NCBI GenBank assembly: GCA_001799715.1
Contig: MGTZ01000023.1
Span: 10,610-57,397 of the forward strand
Length of the DNA: 46,788 nucleotides
From: Elusimicrobia bacterium GWB2_63_16
GTDB lineage: Bacteria > Elusimicrobiota > Elusimicrobia > Elusimicrobiales > UBA9959
Reading direction: 5' to 3'
Below, one piece after another: positions 7,448 through 15,354 of this stretch. A program made the translations under genes and the position numbers. The notes below the pieces were generated by a model. It had not been told where the DNA came from and did not search any database. It saw only the letters and a list, made by a program, of their open reading frames with translations. Positions within the stretch are counted from its first letter, which is position 1; every line of letters begins with the position of its first letter.

Positions 7448-8736
7448 TGGAAGCCGTCCGCGCCGCGATAGAAAAGATCCTCGCCGAACCGGTGACCGAC
7501 CACGTGGTAATAGCCGTCACCGGCGGGGACACGCATTTTGTCCGCTTCTCCGGCAGCGCGGTCAACAGGGAGAACCTGCAGGCACCGTTGCGCGAGGCGC
7601 GGGTGGAAGTGGGTTACGACGGCCGCACCGGAGTCGCCAAGACCAACGATACCTCCGAGGAGGGTCTCCGGCGGGCGGTGGCCCGCGCGCACGAGGCCGC
7701 GCGCCTGCTGCCCAAAGACCCTGAATACATGCCCCCGGTCACGCCGGCCGAGGCCGCCGGGATCAAACAGCTCCAACAGCCTTTCTCTCCGCCGTCCGAC
7801 GAGATAAAATACGGCACGCTGGACCGGCTTTTCGGGGATCTCCGGTCGGCCGGGCTGAAGGCGGCGGGCAGCCTGTCGGTGAACCCGCATTATAACGAGG
7901 TGTACAACAGCGCCGGGCTGCGCCTCGCGCACGCCGGCTGCTTCTCCGCGCTGGCCGTCACGGCCATGACCGGCGACTCCTCGTTCAAGGACACTTTTTA
8001 CTCGCGGGACCTGGCCGACTACGTCCCGGACACTTTCATCTCCGGCCTGATGGAGAAGGCCCGCCTGTCCGCCAACCCCTCGCCGCTGGCGCCGGGCAAG
8101 TATACCGTGGTGCTGGCGCCGGCGGCGGTGGAGGAACTGCTGCTGATATTCCTGCGCTACAACATGAACGCCAAGGCCATGGACGAGGGGCGCACCGCCC
8201 TGTCCTCGCGGCGCGACAAGACCATCGCCGCGCCCGGCATCCGCATCTACTCGCGGCCCGACCACCCGGTCACGCCCTGCCCGTTCTCGCCGGCCGACGG
8301 CGCCCCGTACCCGGAGTTCGACATGATCGCCGGCGGCAGGCTGGCGCTGCCGTGGTATTCGCGCTATTACGCCGCCCAAAAAGGCGCCCTGGCCACCGGT
8401 CGCGGCGCGCCGGGCAGCGTGATCCTGGCCGGCACGGACCGCGCGGCGGAGGAGCTGGTGAAAGGCGTGGAAGACGGCCTCTACGTGAACAGCTTCTGGT
8501 ATATACGGCAGGTGGACCAGATGGACGCGGTGTTCACCGGCATGACGCGCGACGGCCTGTTCAGGATCAAAGACGGCCGCCTGGCGGGCAGCGTCAATAA
8601 TTTCAGGTTCAACCAGAGCGTGTTCGCCCTGCTGGAGAACACCGTCGATATCGGGCGCGAGAAGAGAATGATCTACACCTCCATGCCGCATATCACGGTA
8701 AAGGATTTCAACTTCGTCAGCAGCACCGGCTTCTAG
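7447..8736 (+). CDS. TldE/PmbA-type partner of TldD
   Basis: Non-catalytic partner of the TldD protease. The 429-aa product shares the TldD/PmbA fold but lacks the HExxxH zinc site, as expected for TldE. The family pattern is visible in the N-terminal segment around residues 50-85 (REARVEVGYDGRTGVAKTND) and in the C-terminal FWYIRQVDQMDAVFTGMTRDG and VNNFRFNQSVFALLENT. It follows tldD with a one-base overlap, the standard pair arrangement. In other bacteria such pairs mature or degrade small modified peptides, so it is worth noting that a radical SAM peptide locus lies 15 kb downstream; any link is speculation. Confidence 0.9.
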   Translation: MEAVRAAIEKILAEPVTDHVVIAVTGGDTHFVRFSGSAVNRENLQAPLREARVEVGYDGRTGVAKTNDTSEEGLRRAVARAHEAARLLPKDPEYMPPVTPAEAAGIKQLQQPFSPPSDEIKYGTLDRLFGDLRSAGLKAAGSLSVNPHYNEVYNSAGLRLAHAGCFSALAVTAMTGDSSFKDTFYSRDLADYVPDTFISGLMEKARLSANPSPLAPGKYTVVLAPAAVEELLLIFLRYNMNAKAMDEGRTALSSRRDKTIAAPGIRIYSRPDHPVTPCPFSPADGAPYPEFDMIAGGRLALPWYSRYYAAQKGALATGRGAPGSVILAGTDRAAEELVKGVEDGLYVNSFWYIRQVDQMDAVFTGMTRDGLFRIKDGRLAGSVNNFRFNQSVFALLENTVDIGREKRMIYTSMPHITVKDFNFVSSTGF

Positions 8737-8774
8737 GCCCGGGCGGAGATATTATCATGGAGCGCGGAGGAAGA

Positions 8775-9845
8775 ATGTCTATGACCTACCTGGGTGAGCT
8801 GGACGAGGTGAAGAACGAGGTGTACGCTATCACCGGCAACGCTGAGCACCCCGCCGGCGGCGACGCACTGGGAGACTTCTGGCGCCGCGCCAAGTTCAGC
8901 GTCAGGCTGATGTTCCTCGAGAAGGAAATAATAACTTTCGCGCTGCTGCAGTGGGCCTGCATCGGCCTGGGCTATTACCTGTGGGTGCAGATGCTGGGCT
9001 GGATCCCCGAAGAGGCCTGGCAGCGCGCCTCCAAATCCGACAGCGCCTCGCTGGGCGACTATATACTGCTGGCCTGGTCTTTCGTCTGTGTCGGCGTCAC
9101 CGCTTTCCCGCTGGGCGTGCTCAGCGGCTGCATGGGCGCGGTGCATTTCCTCAACCGGCAGGGCAAGGAATCAACCATAGACGAATGCCTGAACATCGTG
9201 CTGCCCAAGGCCTGGCAGCTGTGGGTGTTCCACTGGATAGACGGCTGGTGGACGGTGATGCGCATCCTCGACCGCCTGCCCAAGAAGAACGACCGCCGCA
9301 CGGCCGCGCAGAAGGCCCTGAGCGAGGCGCTGTATTACGCCTGGAAAGTGGCGACCATAGGCATAGTGCCGGCGCTGGTGACCGGCCGCGGCCTGGTGGA
9401 CGCCGGCAAGCGCTCGGTGGACCTGGTGCGCGTGAAGCTCAAGGACGTGCTGCTGCTGCGCGGCGGTTATTCGCTGCTGTGCTGGATAGTGGGCGTGGGC
9501 GGCTACGCTGGCACCATCTTTTTCTTTATCATGTTCCCGAACCTCGTGGATTTCAGCGCGCCGGTGGAAAGCAATATCTACAAATTCTACGTCTGGGCGG
9601 GCGTGCCGCTGATGGTGTCGGCGGGTCTGGTGCTGCTGTTCCTGCGGCCTATCTACCTGATCTCGGCCTGCGACATCTACGCCGACTACGTGGCCGGCCG
9701 CGAGGAGAATCTGATGCTGCCGCCGCCGCCCGGCGGGGCCCGCAGCCACGGCGCCGTCACGACGGCGGTGGTCTTCGCGCTGCTTATACTTGCCGCGATG
9801 ATCTTCCGCGACCGGCTTGGCATCACCGGTCTGCTGGCGCGCTAG
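8775..9845 (+). CDS. Polytopic membrane protein of unknown function
   Basis: Not recognised. The product of about 356 aa has a charged cytoplasmic-looking N-terminus, then hydrophobic segments around FALLQWACIGLGYYLWVQML, YILLAWSFVCVGVTAFPLGVL, LLCWIVGVGGYAGTIFFFIM, AGVPLMVSAGLVLLFL and a C-terminal anchor TTAVVFALLILAAMIF, so five or more membrane spans. A proline-rich loop PPPPGG precedes the last span. The start is uncertain: ATG at 8775 has GGAGG four bases upstream, ATG at 8781 would have it ten bases upstream, and ATG at 8757 has its own GGAG. It is separated by one base from the next membrane protein gene, so the two are probably co-expressed. Confidence 0.75.
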   Translation: MSMTYLGELDEVKNEVYAITGNAEHPAGGDALGDFWRRAKFSVRLMFLEKEIITFALLQWACIGLGYYLWVQMLGWIPEEAWQRASKSDSASLGDYILLAWSFVCVGVTAFPLGVLSGCMGAVHFLNRQGKESTIDECLNIVLPKAWQLWVFHWIDGWWTVMRILDRLPKKNDRRTAAQKALSEALYYAWKVATIGIVPALVTGRGLVDAGKRSVDLVRVKLKDVLLLRGGYSLLCWIVGVGGYAGTIFFFIMFPNLVDFSAPVESNIYKFYVWAGVPLMVSAGLVLLFLRPIYLISACDIYADYVAGREENLMLPPPPGGARSHGAVTTAVVFALLILAAMIFRDRLGITGLLAR

Positions 9846-9846
9846 T

Positions 9847-10371
9847 ATGTGGCGCAGCTTCGCCATAGCCTTCCTGTCCTTCCCGTTCACCGGGCTGGCT
9901 TTTGTCATCGGCTGGGCGGCCGCGGACCTGAGGACCGGGCTGCTGGCCGGGGCCGCGGTCTTCACGCTGTTCTTCACAGCCGCCGTGGTGAACCTGTTCT
10001 TCGTTAAAACCTACTCCTACCTGGACGCCGCCCTGCCGGCGGTGTTCGCCGCGCTGTGGTCTCTGGCGCTCGCGCCGTTCAGCCTGGGGTTGAGCGTCTT
10101 CTCGGCCCCCGCCTTCATCGGGGCCGGGCTGCTGCTGGGCGGCTGCCTGGTCATAGCCAAGCGCTGCGCCACCGGCTGGCGCTGGCTGCTGCTGCCGGCC
10201 GCGGTGTTCCTGTATGAAATGCTGCCGGTGAACATTCCCGGCTTCGTGGACGACACTTTCGCGCTTGGGGCGGCGACCAGCGCCCTGCTGGCGCAGTTCT
10301 GGCGCGCGGCCCTGCCGCGCCTGGCGGCGGAGCTGCTGCGGCAATTGCGGCGCCCCGCCGGAAAAGCCTGA
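9847..10371 (+). CDS. Small polytopic membrane protein of unknown function
   Basis: Not recognised. The 174-aa product is mostly hydrophobic, with about five spans (for example SFAIAFLSFPFTGLAFVIGW, LLAGAAVFTLFFTAAVVNLFF and FIGAGLLLGGCLVIA) and an arginine-rich C-terminus. Start chosen at the ATG one base after the stop of the preceding membrane protein gene, which suggests translational coupling and a shared job. It converges on the minus-strand gene that ends at 10388; I see no clear hairpin terminator in the 16 bases between. Confidence 0.65.
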   Translation: MWRSFAIAFLSFPFTGLAFVIGWAAADLRTGLLAGAAVFTLFFTAAVVNLFFVKTYSYLDAALPAVFAALWSLALAPFSLGLSVFSAPAFIGAGLLLGGCLVIAKRCATGWRWLLLPAAVFLYEMLPVNIPGFVDDTFALGAATSALLAQFWRAALPRLAAELLRQLRRPAGKA

Positions 10372-10387
10372 GGCCACGGGTGCGGAC

Positions 10388-12049
10388 TTATTTAGCGGAA
10401 CGGGAGAGATATTTCAGTATTCTTTCTTTCAGCTTCGCGACCTCGTTCCAGCCGTAGATCACGGCCTCGAGGTCGATCAGGGACCCGCTGACGGGCAACG
10501 GGGTGCGCTCTATGCCGAACAGGTCGCCGCTGTGGTCCATGGCGTCGCCGCTGTCGGCGAGAAAAGCCGCTTCGTAACCGCTGGCCCTGACCTCTTCGAA
10601 AGCCGCCGGCAGTATGTCCTTCTTCTTTCCCCACGGAAAAGAGAAATAGCGCACGGGGGATTTCAGCCGCGCCTCTATCTCCAGCCGGGAGCGCCCGATC
10701 TCTGGCAATTCCTCCGGGCGGGAGCACCTGACGTGGCTTTGGGTATGGGAACAGATCTCGTGCCCCTCGCTCTTCAGCAGGGCTACGTCCTCCCAGCTGA
10801 AGGCCGGGAAGCCGGCGGCGCCTTTGGCCGCGTCATGCGGAAAATCCCCGCCCGAGCCGATATAGCCGGACGAAATGAAGAAAGCAGCTTTGATCGCGGT
10901 GCCGTACAGACCGGCGCGCAGGTTCGCCATGTTCTCGGCGTAGCCGTCGTCGAAGGTCAGCACGACGGCCGGCTCGTAGTTGCGCCCGGCCCTGACCCTG
11001 CGCACGGCTTCGGCCAGCGGGATCACGCTGTAGTGCCGCTGCAGGTGGGAGAGGTATTTGCTGAACGGTTCCGTCCGTATCGCCATGTAGTGGCTCCGGT
11101 CCGAAACCAGATGTCCGTAGAAAATAATTATCGGGGCGCGCCCGCGCAGGCGGGCGAGCAGGGCCCGCAGCGGGGTAAGCGAACCGTACAGGTAGGCGAC
11201 TTTCAGGGCGCGCTTCAGGATTTCCTTGAGATCCGGCCCCCGGCGGCTCAACCGCCTGAAACAAAGCAAGGCTTTGTAATAGGAGAACAGCGCCGGGGAC
11301 GGATCGCGGTACAACCGGCCCGCCCCGGGGACCTGGGGCCGGCAGGGCGCGCCGGCGGCCAGCAGGCCCGCGGCCCGGGTTATAAGTTCGTCGCCGGCCA
11401 GGTCCGCCTTTAGTTTCAGGCTGACCAGGGTGTCTCCCTCGTGGATCGGGACGGCGGTCTCCGCCACGATCTCTCCCTGGTCCAGCTTCTCCGAAACCTT
11501 GTGGACGGTTATCCCTATTTCCTTTTCACCGGCGAGCAGTTCCCACAGGCCGACGGCGCCGCCGCCCCGGTAATCCGGGAGCTTCCGCTTATGAATATTG
11601 ATCGAGCCCAGCCGCGGGACGGAGAAAAAATCTTTTTTCAGGATGCCGGTGCCGTAGACTATGCCCAGGTCCGGCCCCAGGCCCTTGAGGAAGGCTATCG
11701 AGTCCGCAGAGGAAAAGCCGGCCGTACGCAGGAAAGAGAGTTTCTCCTGCGCGCAGCGGCCGGCCAGGTCCCCGGGCCTTTCTTTCCCGGCCAGCCGCAG
11801 CGTGGCGAAATTCACCCGGGCGGCGGCCGCCAGGATTTTTCCCGCGGCCAGGCCGGCGGTCTTGTAGGCTAGCGAGAACGGGCCATATTTTTTTATATGC
11901 CGGGAGGCTCTGAGGGCGAACCCGGCTTCGGGAACTTCCTGCATTACGGCCGTAACCCGCCCCGCGCCTCCCGCGTTGAGCCTGGAGACCAGAGTGAAAA
12001 CGGCATCGGCGTCGTCCGACTGTGTGAATATGACGCATTTCAAGGGCAT
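10388..12049 (-). CDS. Formyltransferase-polysaccharide deacetylase fusion
   Basis: A 553-aa two-domain protein. Residues about 100-210 match the formyl_trans_N fold: N151 and H153 in INIHKRKLPDYRGGG and D190 in KLDQGEIV are the catalytic trio of 10-formyl-THF-dependent enzymes. Residues about 305-545 form a NodB-type carbohydrate esterase 4 domain with TFDDGY (D367, D368), SHTQSH (H435, H439) and RYFSFPWG. The pair could formylate and deacetylate an amino sugar in surface polysaccharide biosynthesis, but substrate and order are unknown. On the minus strand TACAAT lies nine bases before the ATG, so the leader is very short. It stands alone, away from any glycan cluster. Confidence 0.85.
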   Translation of the reverse strand: MPLKCVIFTQSDDADAVFTLVSRLNAGGAGRVTAVMQEVPEAGFALRASRHIKKYGPFSLAYKTAGLAAGKILAAAARVNFATLRLAGKERPGDLAGRCAQEKLSFLRTAGFSSADSIAFLKGLGPDLGIVYGTGILKKDFFSVPRLGSINIHKRKLPDYRGGGAVGLWELLAGEKEIGITVHKVSEKLDQGEIVAETAVPIHEGDTLVSLKLKADLAGDELITRAAGLLAAGAPCRPQVPGAGRLYRDPSPALFSYYKALLCFRRLSRRGPDLKEILKRALKVAYLYGSLTPLRALLARLRGRAPIIIFYGHLVSDRSHYMAIRTEPFSKYLSHLQRHYSVIPLAEAVRRVRAGRNYEPAVVLTFDDGYAENMANLRAGLYGTAIKAAFFISSGYIGSGGDFPHDAAKGAAGFPAFSWEDVALLKSEGHEICSHTQSHVRCSRPEELPEIGRSRLEIEARLKSPVRYFSFPWGKKKDILPAAFEEVRASGYEAAFLADSGDAMDHSGDLFGIERTPLPVSGSLIDLEAVIYGWNEVAKLKERILKYLSRSAK

Positions 12050-12198
12050 GTTTACTGAATTGTAACAAAAAACTCCGGGACCAGCCCCCGCGGCTGCGCC
12101 CGGCCGCGCGTAACGGCGGGAAATTTTGAGGGCGGCGCGAAAAAGTGTAGTATCTGTCTATCCCGATTTTTCAAATTTAATTTTCCACGGAGTCTGAC

Positions 12199-12822
12199 AT
12201 GCCCCACAACAAGAAGCGGCCCTACAAGATCTCGCTCATTTCCACGCACGGCACCGGCAAGACCACCCTCTGCTACGAGGTGGCCGCCGAGCTGAAGAAG
12301 CGCGGCCTGAAGGTGAAGGTCTTCTCCGAGATCGCCGCCTCCGCCTTCGAGCAGGGCATACCGATAAACGAAAGCACCACGCTGCCCGCGCAGATGTACA
12401 TCATGATGCAGCATATCACCGAGGAACTGCGCGGCACGCTGCGCAACTACCAGGTGGTGGTCTGCGACCGCAGCGTGTTCGACAATCTGGTCTACCTCGA
12501 GCGCCGCTGCGGCGAGAACAGGATGCTGCGCGACTTCCTGAAGGCCTACGCCGAGACCTTCCCCTACGACGTCATCTACAAGCTGCCGATGGTCGGGGAG
12601 CTGATGGAAGACGGCATCCGCGACGCGAAAAGCCACGAGTTCCAGCAGGACATTTTCGACCGCCTCAACGCGCTGCTGGGCGAATTCAACATCGACCACC
12701 GCACGCTGCCGCCGCCCACCACCGAGCTGCGCAAGGAGTGGGCCGACCTGATAGTCAACGAGACGCTGGAAGCCCTCGGCTACCCCGTCCCGGCCCACCA
12801 GAAAGAGAAAGCCGCCGTCTAA
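12199..12822 (+). CDS. P-loop kinase/ATPase (AAA_28-like)
   Basis: A 207-aa cytoplasmic P-loop NTPase. The Walker A motif is near the N-terminus as STHGTGKTT, and CDRSVFDNLVY near residue 90 resembles the DR(S/H) segment of nucleoside or thymidylate-type kinases and NadR-like ATPases. No lid or substrate motif identifies the substrate, so a specific name is not justified. GGAG lies about nine bases before the ATG, and the 149-bp divergent gap upstream presumably holds its promoter. Two hairpin terminators follow at once, so it is monocistronic. Confidence 0.75.
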   Translation: MPHNKKRPYKISLISTHGTGKTTLCYEVAAELKKRGLKVKVFSEIAASAFEQGIPINESTTLPAQMYIMMQHITEELRGTLRNYQVVVCDRSVFDNLVYLERRCGENRMLRDFLKAYAETFPYDVIYKLPMVGELMEDGIRDAKSHEFQQDIFDRLNALLGEFNIDHRTLPPPTTELRKEWADLIVNETLEALGYPVPAHQKEKAAV

Positions 12823-12844
12823 GGTCCGCAACCGCGGTCCTTTT
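12821..12844 (+). terminator. Intrinsic terminator overlapping the kinase stop
   Basis: AAGGTCCGC pairs with GCGGTCCTT (one mismatch) over an AACC loop and runs into TTTT. The stem begins within the TAA stop codon at 12820-12822. Confidence 0.7.
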
Positions 12845-12890
12845 GCCGCCGCCCGCATAGGCCCTGAGGCCCTTTTGCGGCGGCGGTTTT
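12845..12890 (+). terminator. Second hairpin terminator
   Basis: GCCGCCGC (12845-12852) pairs with GCGGCGGC (12877-12884), followed by GGTTTT. With the preceding hairpin it forms a tandem terminator before the acid phosphatase gene. Confidence 0.6.
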
Positions 12891-12907
12891 ACTTATAGAC
12901 TTTAGTA

Positions 12908-13672
12908 ATGCCGAATCTCTTCCGCCGTCTTCTGCTTTCCCTTTCCCTGGCCGCGCTGCTGCCCCTCCCCGGGCGGGCGGGCGCTTTAAACGAACTTTAT
13001 AACGGCGCCCCCGCCGCGCCGCCGCCGCTGCCCGCCGCCCCGCAGGCCGCGGACCTCCGCGCCGCTTCGGCCGGGCATTATTTATCGCTGGACGGCCTGG
13101 ACCTGCGCGCCGTGCCGGCCGCGCCCGCCGACGGCTCCTACGAGGACAGGGAGGACTTCAGGATAATATTCGACTGGCAGGCCCGCCGCACGGCCGCGCA
13201 ATGCGCGGCCGCCAAGGCCGAGATGAGCCATAATTACGAGGTTTTCTTCGGGAAGATCGGCCCTTTCGGCAGCCCGGCGCCCGCCGCGGTGAAGGAATTT
13301 TTTAAGAACGTGGGCGAGGACTCGGTGGCGGCCCACAAATATCTCAAGGACGCCTACAAGCGGGAGCGGCCTTTCGTGCGCGACCCCCGCGTGAAGCCCT
13401 GCCTGCCGCGCGTGGCCGGTCTTTCCTATCCCAGCGGCCACTCGGCTATGGCCAGGCTGTTCGCCCTGATCCTGTCCGACCTGGTCCCGGCCCGGCGCGC
13501 CGAATTCATGGCGAAGGCCGACGAAAGCGCCCTTTTCCGGGTGATAGGCGGCGTGCACCACCCCTCCGACACCGCCGCCGGCAAGGCGCTGGCCGACGCG
13601 CTCTACAAGGAATTGAAACGGGAGCCCGCCTTCGCCTCCGACTTGCGGGCCCTGAAGCCGCTGCTGCGCTGA
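12908..13672 (+). CDS. Secreted class A acid phosphatase (PAP2 family)
   Basis: Predicted periplasmic or secreted non-specific acid phosphatase releasing phosphate from organic esters. The 254-aa product has a signal peptide (LLLSLSLAALLPLPGRAGA) and a Pro/Ala-rich linker, then the three PAP2 signature motifs: KDAYKRERP (K-x6-RP), YPSGHSA, and RVIGGVHHPSD (R-x5-H-x3-D). The motif spacing fits PhoC/PhoN-like class A enzymes. TATAGA lies eight bases before the ATG, so the leader would be almost absent. The gene converges on pcp over a shared bidirectional terminator. Confidence 0.9.
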   Translation: MPNLFRRLLLSLSLAALLPLPGRAGALNELYNGAPAAPPPLPAAPQAADLRAASAGHYLSLDGLDLRAVPAAPADGSYEDREDFRIIFDWQARRTAAQCAAAKAEMSHNYEVFFGKIGPFGSPAPAAVKEFFKNVGEDSVAAHKYLKDAYKRERPFVRDPRVKPCLPRVAGLSYPSGHSAMARLFALILSDLVPARRAEFMAKADESALFRVIGGVHHPSDTAAGKALADALYKELKREPAFASDLRALKPLLR

Positions 13673-13687
13673 TAATTTTTTTGCGGA

Positions 13688-13719
13688 AAAAGAGGCCGCC
13701 TAACGGGCGGCCTCTTTTA
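13688..13719. terminator. Bidirectional terminator between phosphatase and pcp
   Basis: AGAGGCCGCC/GGCGGCCTCT stem with a TAACG loop, flanked by A-rich sequence on the left and TTTTATT on the right, so it can serve both converging genes. The pcp stop codon lies at its apex. Confidence 0.85.
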
Positions 13720-14317
13720 TTGCCGCGCCGACGGCCTTTACCAGCAGGTCCAGCGGCAGGGAGGGGGAGATGTTCTTGCCGGGCTTTTCCCTGAGGGCCA
13801 TCTCGGTGCTGACCGGGAGGTGGATGAAAGCGTAGCGCGCGCCGCAGCCGGCCGCGTCTAACGCCGCCAGAGCGCGGTACATCAAGGTGTTGCAGACATA
13901 GCCGCCGGCGTGGTTGCTCACGTAGGCCGGCGCCCCCGCGCGGCGTGCCGCCGCGGCCAGCTTGAGCGGGTCGGCGGTAACGAAATAGGCGGCCGGGCCC
14001 GCGGCGTCCAGCCGCATGCCCTCAGGCTGCCAGCCGGAGTTGTCCTTTATGGCATAGTCGGCCACGTTCACGGCGAAGCGCTCCACCCGGATGGCGGCTT
14101 CGCCCGCGGCCAGGCCGAGCGAGACCACCAGGTCCGGCTTATGGCGCGCTATCAGCGCCGCTATGCGCGGGCCCACGGCCCTGCCGGTGACCGGCAGCCG
14201 CGCCTTGAACAGCCTGGCCCCGGCCGGGGCTTTGAGCCGCGCCAGCACCTGCAGCGAGGGGTTCTCGCCGCGGCCGCCGAAAGGTTCGAAACCGGTAACG
14301 AGGATGTTTTTAGCCAT
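13700..14317 (-). CDS. pcp: Pyroglutamyl-peptidase I
   Basis: Cytoplasmic cysteine peptidase (C15) that removes N-terminal pyroglutamate from peptides. The 205-aa product begins MAKNILVTGFEPFGG, the family start, and carries the catalytic triad E79 (in AIRVERFAVN), C142 (SNHAGGYVCNT) and H166 (AFIHLPVS), almost exactly where E81, C144 and H168 sit in characterised enzymes. Start chosen at this ATG, since the 17 residues that could precede it do not fit the family. TATAAT on the minus strand ends six bases before the ATG, so the message is probably leaderless. It is divergent from the PfkB kinase gene. Confidence 0.93.
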   Translation of the reverse strand: MAKNILVTGFEPFGGRGENPSLQVLARLKAPAGARLFKARLPVTGRAVGPRIAALIARHKPDLVVSLGLAAGEAAIRVERFAVNVADYAIKDNSGWQPEGMRLDAAGPAAYFVTADPLKLAAAARRAGAPAYVSNHAGGYVCNTLMYRALAALDAAGCGARYAFIHLPVSTEMALREKPGKNISPSLPLDLLVKAVGAAIKEAAR

Positions 14318-14323
14318 AGCGAT

Positions 14324-14329
14324 ATTATA
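14324..14329 (-). promoter_or_regulatory. -10 element giving a leaderless pcp mRNA
   Basis: Read on the minus strand, TATAAT is followed by ATCGCT and the pcp ATG, the same six-base gap as for marC and the GH104 gene. Confidence 0.6.
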
Positions 14330-14371
14330 CTCAGGCCTTGAGCCGGCGCAAAGTCCGGCCGCTCCCAATTT

Positions 14372-14379
14372 TGTATCAT
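14372..14379 (+). promoter_or_regulatory. -10 element of the PfkB kinase operon
   Basis: TGTATCAT (TATCAT at 14374-14379) lies about 50 bases before the kinase ATG. Transcription would start near 14386, right at the base of a leader hairpin. Confidence 0.45.
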
Positions 14380-14385
14380 AGAGCC

Positions 14386-14412
14386 ATAGTCCTCCCCGGA
14401 CTATTATTTTTT
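14386..14412 (+). promoter_or_regulatory. Terminator-like hairpin in the PfkB kinase leader
   Basis: ATAGTCC pairs perfectly with GGACTAT over a TCCCC loop, followed by TA and six T, 18 bases before the kinase ATG. There is no upstream plus-strand gene for it to terminate, so it may be an attenuator or a 5' stabilising hairpin. Confidence 0.45.
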
Positions 14413-14430
14413 AAGGCAGCCAGAAGGCAT

Positions 14431-15342
14431 ATGAAAAATACAATCCTGGTGGTCGGTTCGGTAGCGCTCGACTCGGTAAAGACCATACACGGCAGCACCA
14501 ACCACGCCCTCGGGGGCTCGGCCGTGCACTTCTCCCTTTCCGCTTCGAAGTTCAGCCCGGTCAAGATGGTGGGCGTGGTCGGCGAGGATTTTCCTCCCCA
14601 GTTCCGCAAATTCCTCAAGCGCCGCAACATCTGCCTGGAGGGCATGGAGGTCATGCCCGGCAAGACCTTCCACTGGGTGGGCCAGTACGACCAGGATTAC
14701 AAGAACGCCGAGACCATAGCCACCGAGCTCAACGTCTTCCAGCAGTTCAAGCCCAAGCTCAACGCCGACCACGCCCGCTGCGGCGTGCTGTTCCTCGCCA
14801 ACATCGACCCGGACCTGCAGCGCGAGGTGCTAGAGCAGATGGGCAAACCCCGTCTGGTGGCCTGCGACACGATGAATTACTGGATCAGCCTCAAGAAGCC
14901 CTCGCTCCTGAAGCTGCTCAAAAAAGTGGACATGCTCTTCGTCAACGAGGAGGAGGCCCGCCAGCTCACCGGCGAGTACAACCTCATCAAGGCCGCCCGC
15001 CTTATTATGAAGATGGGCCCGCGCGGCATCGTGGTCAAGCGCGGCGACGCGGGCGCCATGCTGTTCTTCAAGGACAACGTGCTTTCCGTCCCCGCCCACC
15101 CCATCGAGAAAGTGGTGGACCCCACCGGCGCGGGAGACACGTTCGCCGGCGGCTTCATGGGCTACCTCGCCGCCGCGCCCGACTGGAAGAATTTCGACGT
15201 GATCCGCCGCGCCATGAGCTACGGCACCGTGATGAGCTCGTTCTCCGTGGAGGATTTCAGCGTTAAGCGCGTGGGCGGCATTTCCAAAAAAGAGATCTGC
15301 TCGCGTTACGGCAAGTACGTGGACGCGCTCCATATCAAGTAG
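14431..15342 (+). CDS. PfkB family sugar/nucleoside kinase
   Basis: A 303-aa cytoplasmic kinase of the ribokinase/PfkB family. The C-terminal signature with the anion hole and catalytic Asp is visible as DPTGAGDTFAGGFMGYLA near residue 231, and the N-terminal substrate-binding region contains GGSAVHFSLSASKF. The substrate cannot be fixed by eye; adenosine or another nucleoside is suggested by the adenosine deaminase-like gene 12 bases downstream. Start chosen at the ATG opening MKNTILVVGSVALD, the usual PfkB first strand; a longer frame would cross the promoter and leader hairpin. Confidence 0.87.
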   Translation: MKNTILVVGSVALDSVKTIHGSTNHALGGSAVHFSLSASKFSPVKMVGVVGEDFPPQFRKFLKRRNICLEGMEVMPGKTFHWVGQYDQDYKNAETIATELNVFQQFKPKLNADHARCGVLFLANIDPDLQREVLEQMGKPRLVACDTMNYWISLKKPSLLKLLKKVDMLFVNEEEARQLTGEYNLIKAARLIMKMGPRGIVVKRGDAGAMLFFKDNVLSVPAHPIEKVVDPTGAGDTFAGGFMGYLAAAPDWKNFDVIRRAMSYGTVMSSFSVEDFSVKRVGGISKKEICSRYGKYVDALHIK

Positions 15343-15354
15343 CGGTCCGGCTCC

